64,000 nt of DNA, taken from assembly GCA_964016985.1 (NCBI GenBank), contig OZ024826.1, positions 62,688,910-62,752,909 on the forward strand, in the 5' to 3' direction. Positions 1 to 9,431 of the stretch are shown here, piece after piece. The position numbers and the translations under genes were made by a program. The notes beneath the pieces were generated by a model that worked only from the letters and a program-made list of their open reading frames with translations, ran no database searches and was not told the DNA's origin. The DNA comes from Anodontia alba. Lineage: Eukaryota; Mollusca; Bivalvia; Lucinida; Lucinidae. How positions within the stretch are numbered: the first letter of the stretch is position 1; each line of letters begins with the position of its first letter.

Positions 1-611
1 CTACTTTTGATCTACAAGTCACCCTGATGCTTCCTAGCAAGTTTGGAGTCAATTGGCCTTTCGGTTCAGGAGAAGAAGCGAAAAATAGATTTTCAAGATG
101 GCGGCCATCTGGATTTCCGATTGGCATGATTTTAGCTATTTTTGATCTACAAGTCACCCTGATGCTTCCTAGCAAGTTTGGAGTCAACTGGCCTTTCGGT
201 TCAGGAGAAGAAGCGAAAAATAGATTTTCAAGATGGCGGCCATGGCGGCCATCTTGGATTTCCGATCGGCACGATTTTAGCTATTTTTGATCTACAAGTC
301 ACCCTGATGCTTCCTAGCAAGTTTGGAGTCAATTGGCCTTTCGGTTCAGGAGAAGAAGCGAAAAATAGATTTTCAAGATGGCGGCCATGGCGGCCATCTT
401 GGATTTCCGATCGGAAGGATTTTAGCTATTTTTGATCTACAAGTCACCCTGATGCTTCCTACCAAGTATCAAGTCAATTGGCCCAGGGGTGTAGGAGGAG
501 TAGGCTTTTAAAGCAATTGTTGACGCCGCACGACGCACGACGGACGAGGGACGACGGACATTGACTGACCACAATAGCTCACCATGAGCACTTCGTGCTC
601 AGGTGAGCTAA
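1..611 (+). mobile_element. 3' part of tandem-array element (145-bp core)
   Basis: Three copies of a ~145-bp monomer start near 1 (a 136-bp copy), 136 and 281, with a final partial copy from 426. Each contains a 'ttttcaagatggcggcc' block and a 'gatctacaagtcaccctgatg' type block. The array ends near 505 and is followed by a degenerate GACGACGGAC-type tract (520-560) and the terminus at 575-611, where GAGCAC-TTC-GTGCTC forms a perfect hairpin followed by AGGTGAGCTAA. The same array and terminus recur at 23392-24510. The 5' end lies outside the window. Open frames across the monomers come from a repeat lacking stops in one frame and are not genes. The architecture resembles bivalve helentron/HINE-type elements (inference). 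Confidence 0.85.
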
Positions 612-1311
612 TAATGTGTGAATGGCGGGAATTTCCGACTTAGGAAGAGAAGCATGATAAATTGGTAAACAAACAATAAGATGGTTTGAAAAGGAACATT
701 TCCGCTGCTAAAGTGACACGGGAAAAATGAGCCAGCCTGAATATAGAATTTGTCAGGTTTAGGGGAAAACGTGATTGTCGGCATCTGTACATTCTGCTAA
801 GATTCTTCTAGGGACCGTGTAAAATACGTAAGGCGAACAACGAAGACCCTGACCAGATTGTGCAGATTGTTTTGGGGCTTCGCTGTTGGGAAGAATAAAA
901 TTACAACTAAAACACTACAAAATCACACATTACTTTGTAGTTTATTTGTGTTCTGACTAAACATAATAAGTCAATTATAAATCATTATTCTATTTTGTTG
1001 TACATGTATGTTAGGAGAAATGTGCACATACTATTTTTATATTCAAAATATTACGTTCAGATAACTCGAGCATTTTTTACCTGAGACTGCATAAGGTGAG
1101 CCTGGTTAAGAGTGGAAGCTAGCGCGAGCGTGATCGTTTTCACGCTGTATGATATCCCAGCGCGAGCTGAGCGCGGATTCAGCGTGGGTTTAGCGTGGGA
1201 TAAGCGCGGGAATAGCGTGGGATTTAATCTTTTCCGCGATCGCGTATTAGAGCGAACGATATAACCATTGTGAAAGCTGTACTGTACTTGATGGCTATAA
1301 TCCGCCAAAGC
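612..1311. other. Intergenic, short GC-rich minisatellite
   Basis: No gene is supported. 1155-1235 holds about five imperfect copies of a word close to 'agcgtggga' (GCGCGGATTC, GCGTGGGTTT, GCGTGGGATA and so on). The minus-strand frame across it is repeat-driven. The rest is AT-rich and unremarkable. Confidence 0.5.
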
Positions 1312-1317
1312 TCTTTG

Positions 1318-1791
1318 CAGGCCTCCTAGTGACCCACTTTGAAAATATAGGTTTTTATGTAGGTTCTTCTTACTCAAAATATAGGTTATTTACAGGTTTT
1401 TCAATAAAAAATATAGGTTAAAAAAAGGTTCTTCCAAACTCACATAGAGATTTAAAACTGAAGAAAAAATATTTGATGAATTTTTGCACCACAATTATTC
1501 AGATAAAGTTGATCTGAATTTTACATAGTCCGAGCGAGCGAAGCGAGCAAGGAAAAAAATACAATTTCTTGACAGTTTTCATCACTTTTTTGGGACTAAA
1601 AAGTAAAAATAGTAGGGCATTTTGAAGAAAAGTTAGGGTTGAGTCGCGAGAAGGTTCAAAAAGTGAAAAATATAGGTTTTTTCATGAAAATACAGGCTTT
1701 TTATAGGTTTTATGAACAAAATAAAGGTTTTATAGGTTTGACACAAAATTATAGGTTATTATAGGTTTTATAGGTTTCGCTAGGAGGCCTG
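1318..1791. mobile_element. 474-bp TIR element (MITE-like) with 6-bp TSD
   Basis: The element starts CAGGCCTCCTAG (1318-1329) and ends with its exact reverse complement (1780-1791). The six bases just outside on each side are TCTTTG (1312-1317 and 1792-1797), a perfect target-site duplication. The interior is AT-rich and full of 'tataggtttt' words and encodes nothing. The 6-bp duplication and CAGG terminus do not fit one superfamily cleanly: hAT normally gives 8 bp. Left unclassified. Confidence 0.8.
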
Positions 1792-2474
1792 TCTTTGTTT
1801 CCACCCTACACGCACAGACATGCAAAAGTGTTGAAAATAAGCATTTTATAAAATTGACTATATATATTAAGGAGCTAGGGTGCGTTTTGCGCATTATGAC
1901 TACCTTGAATTATTATTGTAAATAATAGTAAACTACAGTACAGCTCAGGTGGTTTTTCAACCCCCCCCCCCCCCGAACCGGTGGGGTTGATTTTTTAGCC
2001 CACCGCGGATCTTCCTCATACCCCACTCCAATTCCCACCGCGATGGATTTTTTGTCCACCGCATTTCCGCCGAGTTCCCTCCGCAAAACCACCCACTTAC
2101 CTGTAGAACTCCGTGGTGGGCAAAAGTTTATCCTGGCAAGCTCGCAATGAAAGATAATTGACGTCAGAATGATTGACAGCTCCGAATTTTCCGAGTTTGC
2201 ATGGGGAGGAAATCGGAACCTTTATTTTGCTTACACATCATTCGGCTGATTTGCCGCTGAATAAATACAGAAATATTTCTACATAGAGATTAAAAACAAA
2301 AAAGTAAAAAGAAAAAAACAAAAAAAAAAGAATTAATGAATAAAACAAGAAATAAAAAATAACGTATTTCTGTTTGTTTATTTCTTACCTTGTATGCAGG
2401 TACTTATAGGGGCGCTTCTGCTATCTTAGAGGCTTTTATTTGGAGACCAACGAGCATCGTCCCGAAAAAAAAAA

Positions 2475-2630
2475 ACAAGAGGCCCACGGGCCACGGGTCG
2501 CTCACCTGAGTGATATAGCCACTGCAGATATGCAGATGTTATGCAACATTTTTCCAATCCTGTCATCGCAACTAATGAAAAGATCATCATTTAAGCAGTT
2601 CTTTATTTTGAAGAAGAAGATATATGGCAT
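2475..2630 (+). repeat. Truncated 5' head of array element
   Basis: Opens ACAAGAGGCCCACGGGCC (GGCC-CACG-GGCC palindrome) and then CTCACCTGAG. It matches the heads at 15592 and 44721 almost base for base through the 'gcagatatgcagatgttatg' block and stops at the SINE junction. No array core follows, so this is a fragment. Confidence 0.8.
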
Positions 2631-2790
2631 GCCAGAAACTGACAACTGCCCTTCTTGAATCAGCGGAAAAGAGAGAATGACTGTAGACAATATTTCATGA
2701 TCAATCACCACGACCTCGGCGGGGGTTGAACCCGCGACCTCCTGGTCTCCAGTCGGACGGCGCATCTTTCTGCGAAATGGAATGGGAAAG
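2631..2790 (-). repeat. tRNA-derived SINE, copy 1
   Basis: On the minus strand this has a tRNA-like part with a B box GGGTTCAACCCC (plus 2720-2731) and a body reading TTTCATG...AATATTGTC...CATTCTCTC and ending in 'cagttgtcagtttctggc'. The same body occurs at 2869-3030, 27994-28176 and 58662-58855. The A-box side is eroded at about 2770-2790. Confidence 0.7.
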
Positions 2791-2868
2791 AGCATTTTTT
2801 ATGAATCACGCCAATACAGAGGGGGGGCATGCTTATACAATAAGTGGTTAACAAGTACACTGAACACC

Positions 2869-3030
2869 CTTCCGCCAGAAACTTGTAACTGCCAATCTTG
2901 AAGCAGTGGAAGGAGCGAATGACCGTAGCAAATACATGTGTTTCATGACAAATCGCTCAATCTGTGAGGATCGAATGCACGATCCTGACCATCAGAGATT
3001 AATGCGTCCGCCTACATGGCATTGCTCGTA
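2869..3030 (-). repeat. tRNA-derived SINE, copy 2 (diverged)
   Basis: A diverged minus-strand copy of the same SINE. The body 'cgccagaaacttgtaactgcc' and 'gaatgaccgtag' is clear, and the tRNA-like part 'gatcgaatgcacgatcctgacc' is recognisable but mutated. Confidence 0.6.
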
Positions 3031-3040
3031 TTTTTTTTTT

Positions 3041-3060
3041 AGCTCACCTGAGCACGAAGT
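3041..3060 (-). repeat. 3' terminus fragment of array element
   Basis: AGCTCACCTGAGCACGAAGT is the reverse complement of the conserved end CTTCGTGCTCAGGTGAGCT seen at 592 and 24490. It follows a T10 run and decays into unique sequence. Confidence 0.65.
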
Positions 3061-3802
3061 CTGATCTGTGCTATTCATAAGTACCCCCTATGATCACTGG
3101 GTGTAACAAAACATCTTGTGCGACGAGCGAAGACTCGGGTCAGTACTCGCCTGAACATTCAGATAAGAGCATTTGCTGATCGTATTTACCATCGATAGCC
3201 GGGCTGTCCAAAGCGGAATAAACAGTGCGACTGCAACAGCACATTCTGTTCAGACCCTTCACTGATCGTACAGTATGCAAGAAGCTTGCTTTATCTGGTG
3301 GGTCGATGCACAGACTAATCTGAGTCTTTGCTGGTCGCACTTACATTGTAGTTTTGTAGGTTTTATCCGGTTCAAAGTTTGTACATTGTAAATCATACTT
3401 CAGACATGAGAACTTTGTACCAACGTAATTTTTGTTTGAACTGGAGTTAAACTGCCCAATCAATACTATTCATCGAGCCCGCACACTTTTCCGGGCGGGC
3501 TTATTCATAAGCTATTAATCATTTCAGCAGAAACTGACAACTGCCCTTCTTTTCTTTCATATACTTTGACGATAGAGCCTACTTTTGGAGTTATGGCCTT
3601 TGAAAACCGAAACTATTTTAGTGATTTCTGTAATATATTTGTGTCCGCTCTGTAACTTGAAAACTGTTTGCGATATTTTCTTGAAACTTAATTAATTTAT
3701 TAACAAAGTTATGGTACTTGTTTGATGTAAGTGCAGTGGTGGGGCATGGTGAAATGTCTGCAGCCCTTTTATTAGATATTTAACAGTTTGAAATATTGGG
3801 AA

Positions 3803-3955
3803 AGGGTGCCTCGGTGGTGTAGTGGTAAAGCTGCATGCCTTGTCACCCAGGGGTCATGAGTTCGATCCCAGGCTTCTTTCATATGGGACTTTAAACCAAG
3901 GTCCACACCTCCGTAGCTAGCTATTAGTGGGACGTTAAAAAACTCACTCACTCAT
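3803..3955 (+). repeat. tRNA-derived SINE with intact A and B boxes
   Basis: The Pol III promoter blocks are clear: A box TGGTGTAGTGGTAAAGC (about 3813-3829) and B box GAGTTCGATCCC (3858-3869), spaced as in a tRNA. A tRNA-unrelated body follows and ends with an ACTCACTCACTCATT tail (about 3941-3955). The cloverleaf is not complete enough to be a functional tRNA. A different family from the minus-strand SINEs. Confidence 0.8.
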
Positions 3956-5138
3956 TTGAACTGTCATTAACTTCTGTGGCCCCTTATGTTCGTTACGTGT
4001 CTTTTTTGTATGACAAGACACCCTTTTTGCTTGGGCTGTCTCATTGATTCAATGCCTCTTTGATAGCAGAAGCGCCCCTTTAAGTAAATTTATATTGACA
4101 CGTGAGGTTGCTGCACGCGAGTGAGAATTTCCCGGTCTTTTACCACAGTACGTCATTTATATTGAGCGTGTGCCCTTGTTGCATGGGAAAAGGCAGTTAC
4201 AGGAATACCAAACATAAATATGTAATTCGTGGATTCAGGGCAGATGTTTGATTCTCTTTGTGATTTTTGAGTGTTTGTTTTGTTTTTTACGGCACATTAA
4301 GTAAAAATGACCATGCCGTGCCCACTTGTTGGCCGGACCAAACTGCACCACAGAATCCGGTACTTTTTCATATGGAGCTTTGTTGCAGCCCATGTTACCT
4401 GCTCGAACAGTGAATGGGGCTACCGGGGTTTTCTGTGGACCAAGGGAACACCCAAATATATTTCAAGGAACAGGGCAGCATTGGTTAATATTTCAAGAGA
4501 ACAAGGGAATAAACCATAATTTTGGAAAGTGGCAATTTGGAAAACTCATCCTTTTCTATGCATTGGCCATACGCATTCGTTATTGTCCATCGGCAATCGC
4601 AGTGTTTCGATGCTTTATTAATATTCAAAAGGATGCTGATGAGCGAAAACTGACTCAAGCAGGACGTATGAATACTGCAATTTATGCACCGAATTTGTGG
4701 TACATTTTATGTACGTAGATACCAACAATTCTGTATGCTCATGGTGAATGGGAATGCTTACAATCAAAATTCGTTAATTGCTGTCACACATTAAGTTGAA
4801 AAGACTGATTTGATCTGGTCGGCAGTTTGGTCCTATTCAACCGTGCATGCCGAAAAAGTACAACTGGCTTTAGCCACGCCCCTTTGGAAACAGCTTTCTC
4901 ACTTCATCGCGGAAACACCGTGTGGCCCCCGTGGCTGTTTCAATTGCCTGTCATAATCGCATCGAATTTTACCTGTTCAAAAGTAATTTTATCAGGCGAT
5001 TTTTACTGTGGGAACGCAGCGGATCCACCGGCCCGGGTGAAACCACTGTGGGATACTAAAATTTAATCCTTTCCACTCGAATCCACTCCCCACCGGCTCG
5101 GGGGGCATTTTGAAAAACCACCTGAGCTGTACTGTACA

Positions 5139-5789
5139 TGCCTACATTAATTGAACATTTAATTTATTTAACGTAACAACGAATGAAATAAAATGCAGCT
5201 TTGAACTAGGTCTGCAGGTATTATTTTCTCCCAATGCGCACTGTTTAATGTTGGCTGATCTCCCGCGATCTCCGCATTCGGGTGCGTCTGCTGTTTTAGG
5301 TCTTTTCTGTTTGCATGCGGCATATTGCAGTTTTACATGTTTGAGAGTCTTGATGGGCTGTGGGTTGGAGATGGGAGGAGGGGATGAGGACAACTCTGAA
5401 ATTCTCTCTAATCAAACAAATACCCCATTGTAATAATCTCTTTGTTTCTTTACCACTCTCTGGGCTAATTCAACAGATGACAAATTGGCGATATTTTTTT
5501 CTTATTTTTTTCCAGAAAATAGGATTTACCTTTTCATGCAAATTGTCGCCAAAAACAGGATTTGATGTTTCAAATGTCAAATCCTGTTTGCTGGAGAAAA
5601 ATGTGAAAAAATATTTCAAAATGTTGTCTGCTGGCGTCTGTGTACGGAAGGAAAGGAAAACAACAAATGGAATGGTTACTTTATCACGATTCTAGGTGGC
5701 AGATGATGGAACGGAATAGTTACTTTAAGTCATTTATCTCCATTCTAGGTGGCAGATGATGGAAATAACAAAGAATTAATATTTTACCG
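5139..5789. repeat. Intergenic with dispersed MITE-like fragment
   Basis: 5455-5620 holds a repeat family member (CTGGGCTAATTCAACAGATGAC, then a 'catgcaaattgtcgcc' block, then AAACAGGATTTGA and its inverted partner TCAAATCCTGTTT). Related pieces occur at 34970-35400 and 44440-44610. A direct repeat 'attctaggtggcagatgatg' occurs at 5688 and 5744. No gene. Confidence 0.45.
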
Positions 5790-5925
5790 GCACTCTAGCC
5801 AGCCCGGCACTCTAGACCTATCGGTTAGAATGCAGGCACTCTAGACCTATCGGTTAGAATGCAGGTACTGGCACTCTAGCCTCTGAGTCTAGGGTGCCGG
5901 TACCGGCATTCTAGACACTTCCTTA
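5790..5925 (+). repeat. Short ~29-bp tandem repeat
   Basis: Two near-identical copies of a unit containing GGCACTCTAGACCTATCGGT and GAATGCA, flanked by partial copies (GGCACTCTAGCC twice). Local minisatellite. Confidence 0.75.
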
Positions 5926-7408
5926 ACAAAAAGAGTCGTCCATGAATGGAATGATAAAGGAACATAAGAAAACTACAATAATGTTGGTCAACGTTAAAGA
6001 GATGCTCATTGGAAACAAATAACTAATCAAGATGACATTCGGGGGTAGGGGGGCGGGGAATCGATTGTGACCCTATCCTGCATCAACAAAGTACGGCTTG
6101 AAAATTAAGCAATTCCATGCCCGTTTCTTGGCAATGCCTAAATTCATATTAGATATAGATACATGATTTATATTTAAAATATGCACTCATACCATGTTCG
6201 TGTTAAACATCATTAATGACCATTAATAAATATTAGGGGCCGATTTTTTAAGGCCGACTTGGTTAGGGGCCGACTTGTCCAGTATCCATCTCAGAATGTT
6301 ACCTTGCATATTACACATACATTTACAAGACTTGGTAGTAGTATAATTTCATCAAACTCTCACAAGAATTTTTATTTTCCGCTGTCAAAACGAATATAGC
6401 AATCGTAATTTACATGCCCTCTGCAGCTCGCTTTTTTCCATTAACTGGTTTCCTGTGTTCTATAAGAAGTATTGAGCTGTAGGGTGAGGGAACCAGTCAA
6501 GCTTTGCCGCTGTGGTTTATGATGTAAAACCCCTGCTTATTGGTCTAGTCGTTAAAATTTGTCCGATCAGAATATTGATGTCAAAAACAAACCCGAAATG
6601 ACGGATCGAAAAGAAGGTAACTAACGGAATAGGACGGACCAGGACCGAATCAAACGGAAGCGACCTGAACGGTGCAAACTTTGACAAACATACATCATCG
6701 GACCTAATAATACCCGGACTTATCACTAACGGAACTGCCAAAATATGTTGTCTAGGCTTGCTTTTAGCGCTATTTTGCAGCACTATGTAGTCATTAAAAA
6801 TAATTTTGGGTAATAACTGAACTTGTAATAAATTGTTTTTAATTGGTTTGGTTGAAAAATGTTGAGTCACATTTAATAAAATTGAAGTTATACTGTCATT
6901 TTTGATGAATGTCTGATGATTTTCTGCTAAAAGTGCCGAAAATAGCTAAAATGGGTACCTAGGTTTCTTGTTGATGTTTACAAAAATTGTTTGATCTTCC
7001 TTAACTATAATGCTGCAGTCTTAAAGGTAATATATTGAACTATTGCTTTTTGAAAACAAATTTCAGGTATTTGGAGAAATAAATGAAATATGAGCATTTA
7101 AACTTCGTCATACAAAATTATGAAAGTCACGACAACATATTTCCAATAAATACAATACCTGTACCATAGTTACTAGTCCAGTGTATATTGGGTCCAAATT
7201 TACATCTAGTATGGGAGTTTAACCTGAACATGGAACATTCCTTCAACGATGTACATAGAATTACAGTGTGACTATGCTCAAGATTGGGCACAGCACTTAC
7301 ACGGAAGAAGTTTTCATAAATGAGTGACAATAGACCCATTTTTTAAAGTTTTGGAGTTACTTCCCTTAGAAAGCTTGTTCACCATTCTGGAGTACAGGTC
7401 CTACGTTA
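5926..7408. other. No recognisable gene
   Basis: AT-rich intergenic DNA. The minus frame at 6517-6870 (117 codons) and others have no motif and no neighbour support. 'aggggccgac' is repeated locally near 6235-6275. The final ~100 bases may belong to the 5' side of the Penelope-like element that follows. Confidence 0.4.
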
Positions 7409-8863
7409 TACTGGTTACCGAAACTTCATAAACGACCTTATAAAGCACGTTTCAGTGCTAATTCTAGTTCATGTACGACTACTGTTTTGTCCAAACTGCT
7501 AACTTTATGCCTTACTGTTGTTAAAAAACATTGGATTAGATACTATGATACTGTTTACGAAAGGGACGGAATTAACTTTTTTTTTTGGTCAATTAAAAAT
7601 TCCAATGATGTTCTCAATAAATTTAAATCTAAAAACTTTCAGGCTTCTAAATTATCTACATATGATTTTTCTACACTGTATACTACGTTACCTCATCATC
7701 TTATAAAAGATAAACTTATTGATTTAATTAACCGAACGTTTATTCGGGAGAATACCCAATATTTGGCTTGCAACGAAGAATGTGCTTTTTTCACTTCTGA
7801 TGTATACAGTAATCACAATTTATGGTCTTGTCAAAAAGTCTGTGATGCCCTTGTTTATCTTTTGGATAATATTTTTATTAGATTTGGAACTAAACTTTAC
7901 AGGCAAACTATTGGTATTCCGATGGAAACTAATTGTGCTCCTCTTGTTGCAGATTTGTTTCTTTTTTGTTATGAGAGAGATTTCATGAAGTCTCTCTCAC
8001 GTGAAAATCAGGCTGACATTATTGAGGCTTTCAATTCAACTTCAAGATACCTTGATGATTTATTAAATATTGACAACATTTACTTTGACCAAATGGTGGA
8101 CCGGATATACCCTATAGAACTCCAATTAAATAGAGCAAATTCTTCCGATACCGAGGCTTCTTTTTTGGATTTGAATCTATGTATATCTAATGGTACAGTT
8201 TCCACCAAAATTTATGATTATCGGGACGATTTTGATTTTGATATAGTCAATTTCCCTTTTCTGGATGGCGATGTCCCCCGGCGTACCTCATATGGGGTAT
8301 ACATATCTCAACTTATTAGATTCGCCAGAGCTTCTTCAAATCTTAATGACTTTAACTACCGTAATAAAGCCCTTACTGCCAAACATCTTAGGCAGGGTGG
8401 CATGGGGGGTGGGGGGGGGGGCGCTCTCATTATTTTAAACTTCGTAAGGCATTTTCGAAATTTTATCGCAGATATAGTGCCTTGGTAGAAAATATAGCGT
8501 CAGTCTGAAAACACTTCTGCAACAAGGTATATCGGAACCAGAATTTTACGGTGACAGTGTACAGATTTAGAAAAATTGTAGGAAAATCTAACTTTTCGGA
8601 GCAATTCAGAAAACTTATTAACCGTTATAAAAGAATTGGCTATAGCCTGGATATTATGCGGCAGACTGCATGCCTAGTTGTCAACCCAATCATTGTTGAT
8701 GGCTATGCTTCACTCTTTAATTGCACGACGGTGGTTCGGGCCTCAGACGCAATGATGGCCTCTTCGTAAAACTTTAACCAGTAGGTTGGGGCTTGACGAT
8801 ATGTCTTTGGCTTGGCCCGCCGTGGTTCAACTATTAGTTTTCATTTACTCTGGCATACAGTAG
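7409..8863 (+). pseudogene. Penelope-like reverse transcriptase, decayed
   Basis: An RT of the Penelope-like (PLE) type, which copies RNA into DNA at chromosomal targets. Reading in frame from 7409, the product begins YWLPKLHKRPYKARF, then SCTTTVLSKLLTLCL, FSTLYTTLPHHLIKDKL (palm motif A region), GIPMETNCAPLVADLFLF, the catalytic YLDD box (about 8049-8060), FLDLNLCISNG and DFDIVNFPFLDGDVPRRTSYG. The frame is broken at 8404-8421 by a run of G. Downstream the same protein continues in shifted frames: FSKFYRRYSALVE, then an in-frame shift or stop near 8505, then RFRKIVGKSNFSEQFRKLIN, another shift at about 8767, ending SLAWPAVVQLLVFIYSGIQ and TAG at 8861. At least three frameshifts make it non-functional. 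No GIY-YIG endonuclease is visible, so it may also be truncated. PLE identity is confident; subgroup is not assigned. Confidence 0.88.
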
Positions 8864-9431
8864 AATTAGCCATGAGTACTTGTCTTTGTTTATTATGGTG
8901 ATTAATTTGAATTTTATGTTTTCGCTTTGATGCATTCTGAGTTGGGAGCCTTTATGCGAACCGAATTTTTATGTATTTCTGTATTAAGAGTAGCATCGGG
9001 ACCCAGGGTGAAATTGGCTAGCTGTAAAAGTGCTTTAAACCCCGCGGTGGTTTACTCTACTGACCGTTCTAAGGCAGTGGTCCCGGTGTTGGCCTTACTC
9101 TTTGTTGCTTTGTGGTTTATTCTACGAGGCGATTTGTTTTATGTCTTACCTTGTGTCATTTTGTTCTTGTGTTTTCCAGTCCTATTAGCATTGCGATTAC
9201 CCCGCTTGGGGAAGAGAGAGCTAATCTTACTGCTTTTCGTACGTTTGTTCAATTTGTGCTTGTTTGGATTTGTCGGTTTCCTCTTCCTCTTGGTGTCTGG
9301 GAAAGGCTGCGGTTTGTGATTGCGGCACTCCCTGGACTTTTCTCTTACCTTTTTTTTTTACATTGCAACAATAGGGAAAATCTAAGAAAATGAGCCATTT
9401 TTCTATGTTTTCGACAAATTTGCTCATTTGA
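8864..9431 (+). other. Probable downstream part of the PLE, no gene
   Basis: T-rich plus-strand sequence following the PLE stop. The frames at 8927-9393 are hydrophobic by composition and have no family motif. It sits between the PLE and the 3' tail of the opposite-strand LINE, so it is probably PLE 3' sequence or unique spacer. Confidence 0.4.

Larger units (their letters stand above)
2401..4086. mobile_element. Nested TIR element inside the 3.2-kb element
   Basis: Terminal inverted repeats of ~33 bp: 2401-2433 reads TACTTATAGGGGCGCTTC and continues CTGCTATC; 4054-4086 is its reverse complement with about four mismatches. No unambiguous target duplication is seen. It carries an interspersed-element head (2475-2630), two minus-strand SINEs (2631-3030), a terminal fragment (3041-3060) and a plus-strand SINE (3803-3955). 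No transposase. 3061-3800 has no feature apart from a SINE-body fragment at about 3527-3560. Confidence 0.65.
1936..5134. mobile_element. 3.2-kb TIR element flanked by TA
   Basis: CAGTACAGCTCAGGTGG followed by TTTTTCAA begins at 1936 and its reverse complement ends at 5134. Homology extends about 50 bp inward through a C-rich stretch (C14 on the left, GGGGGC on the right) and a CCGGTGGGG block. TA lies directly outside both ends (1934-1935, 5135-5136). A CAGT start and TA duplication are typical of Tc1/mariner-like elements, but no DDE transposase frame is present. Frames at 4307-4718 and 4827-5066 have no recognisable product. 4087-4800 is otherwise unannotated. Most likely a non-autonomous element swollen by the nested insertion at 2401-4086. 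Confidence 0.72.

Noticed and set aside
27..511. Overlapping 62-87-codon frames with repeated peptide
   Set aside because: They are translations of the 145-bp repeat in successive frames; the same peptides recur at 23350-24357 and no codon or motif evidence supports a protein.
3803..3880. Functional tRNA gene
   Set aside because: A and B boxes are present but acceptor and anticodon stems do not close, and a SINE body with repeat tail follows.
4307..4718. Overlapping 70- and 130-codon frames as a transposase remnant of the 3.2-kb element
   Set aside because: No DDE/D spacing, helix-turn-helix or other transposase motif is visible.
9112..9393. Hydrophobic frames resembling a membrane protein
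   Set aside because: T-rich DNA gives such frames by composition; there is no family motif, and the region sits between two retroelements.
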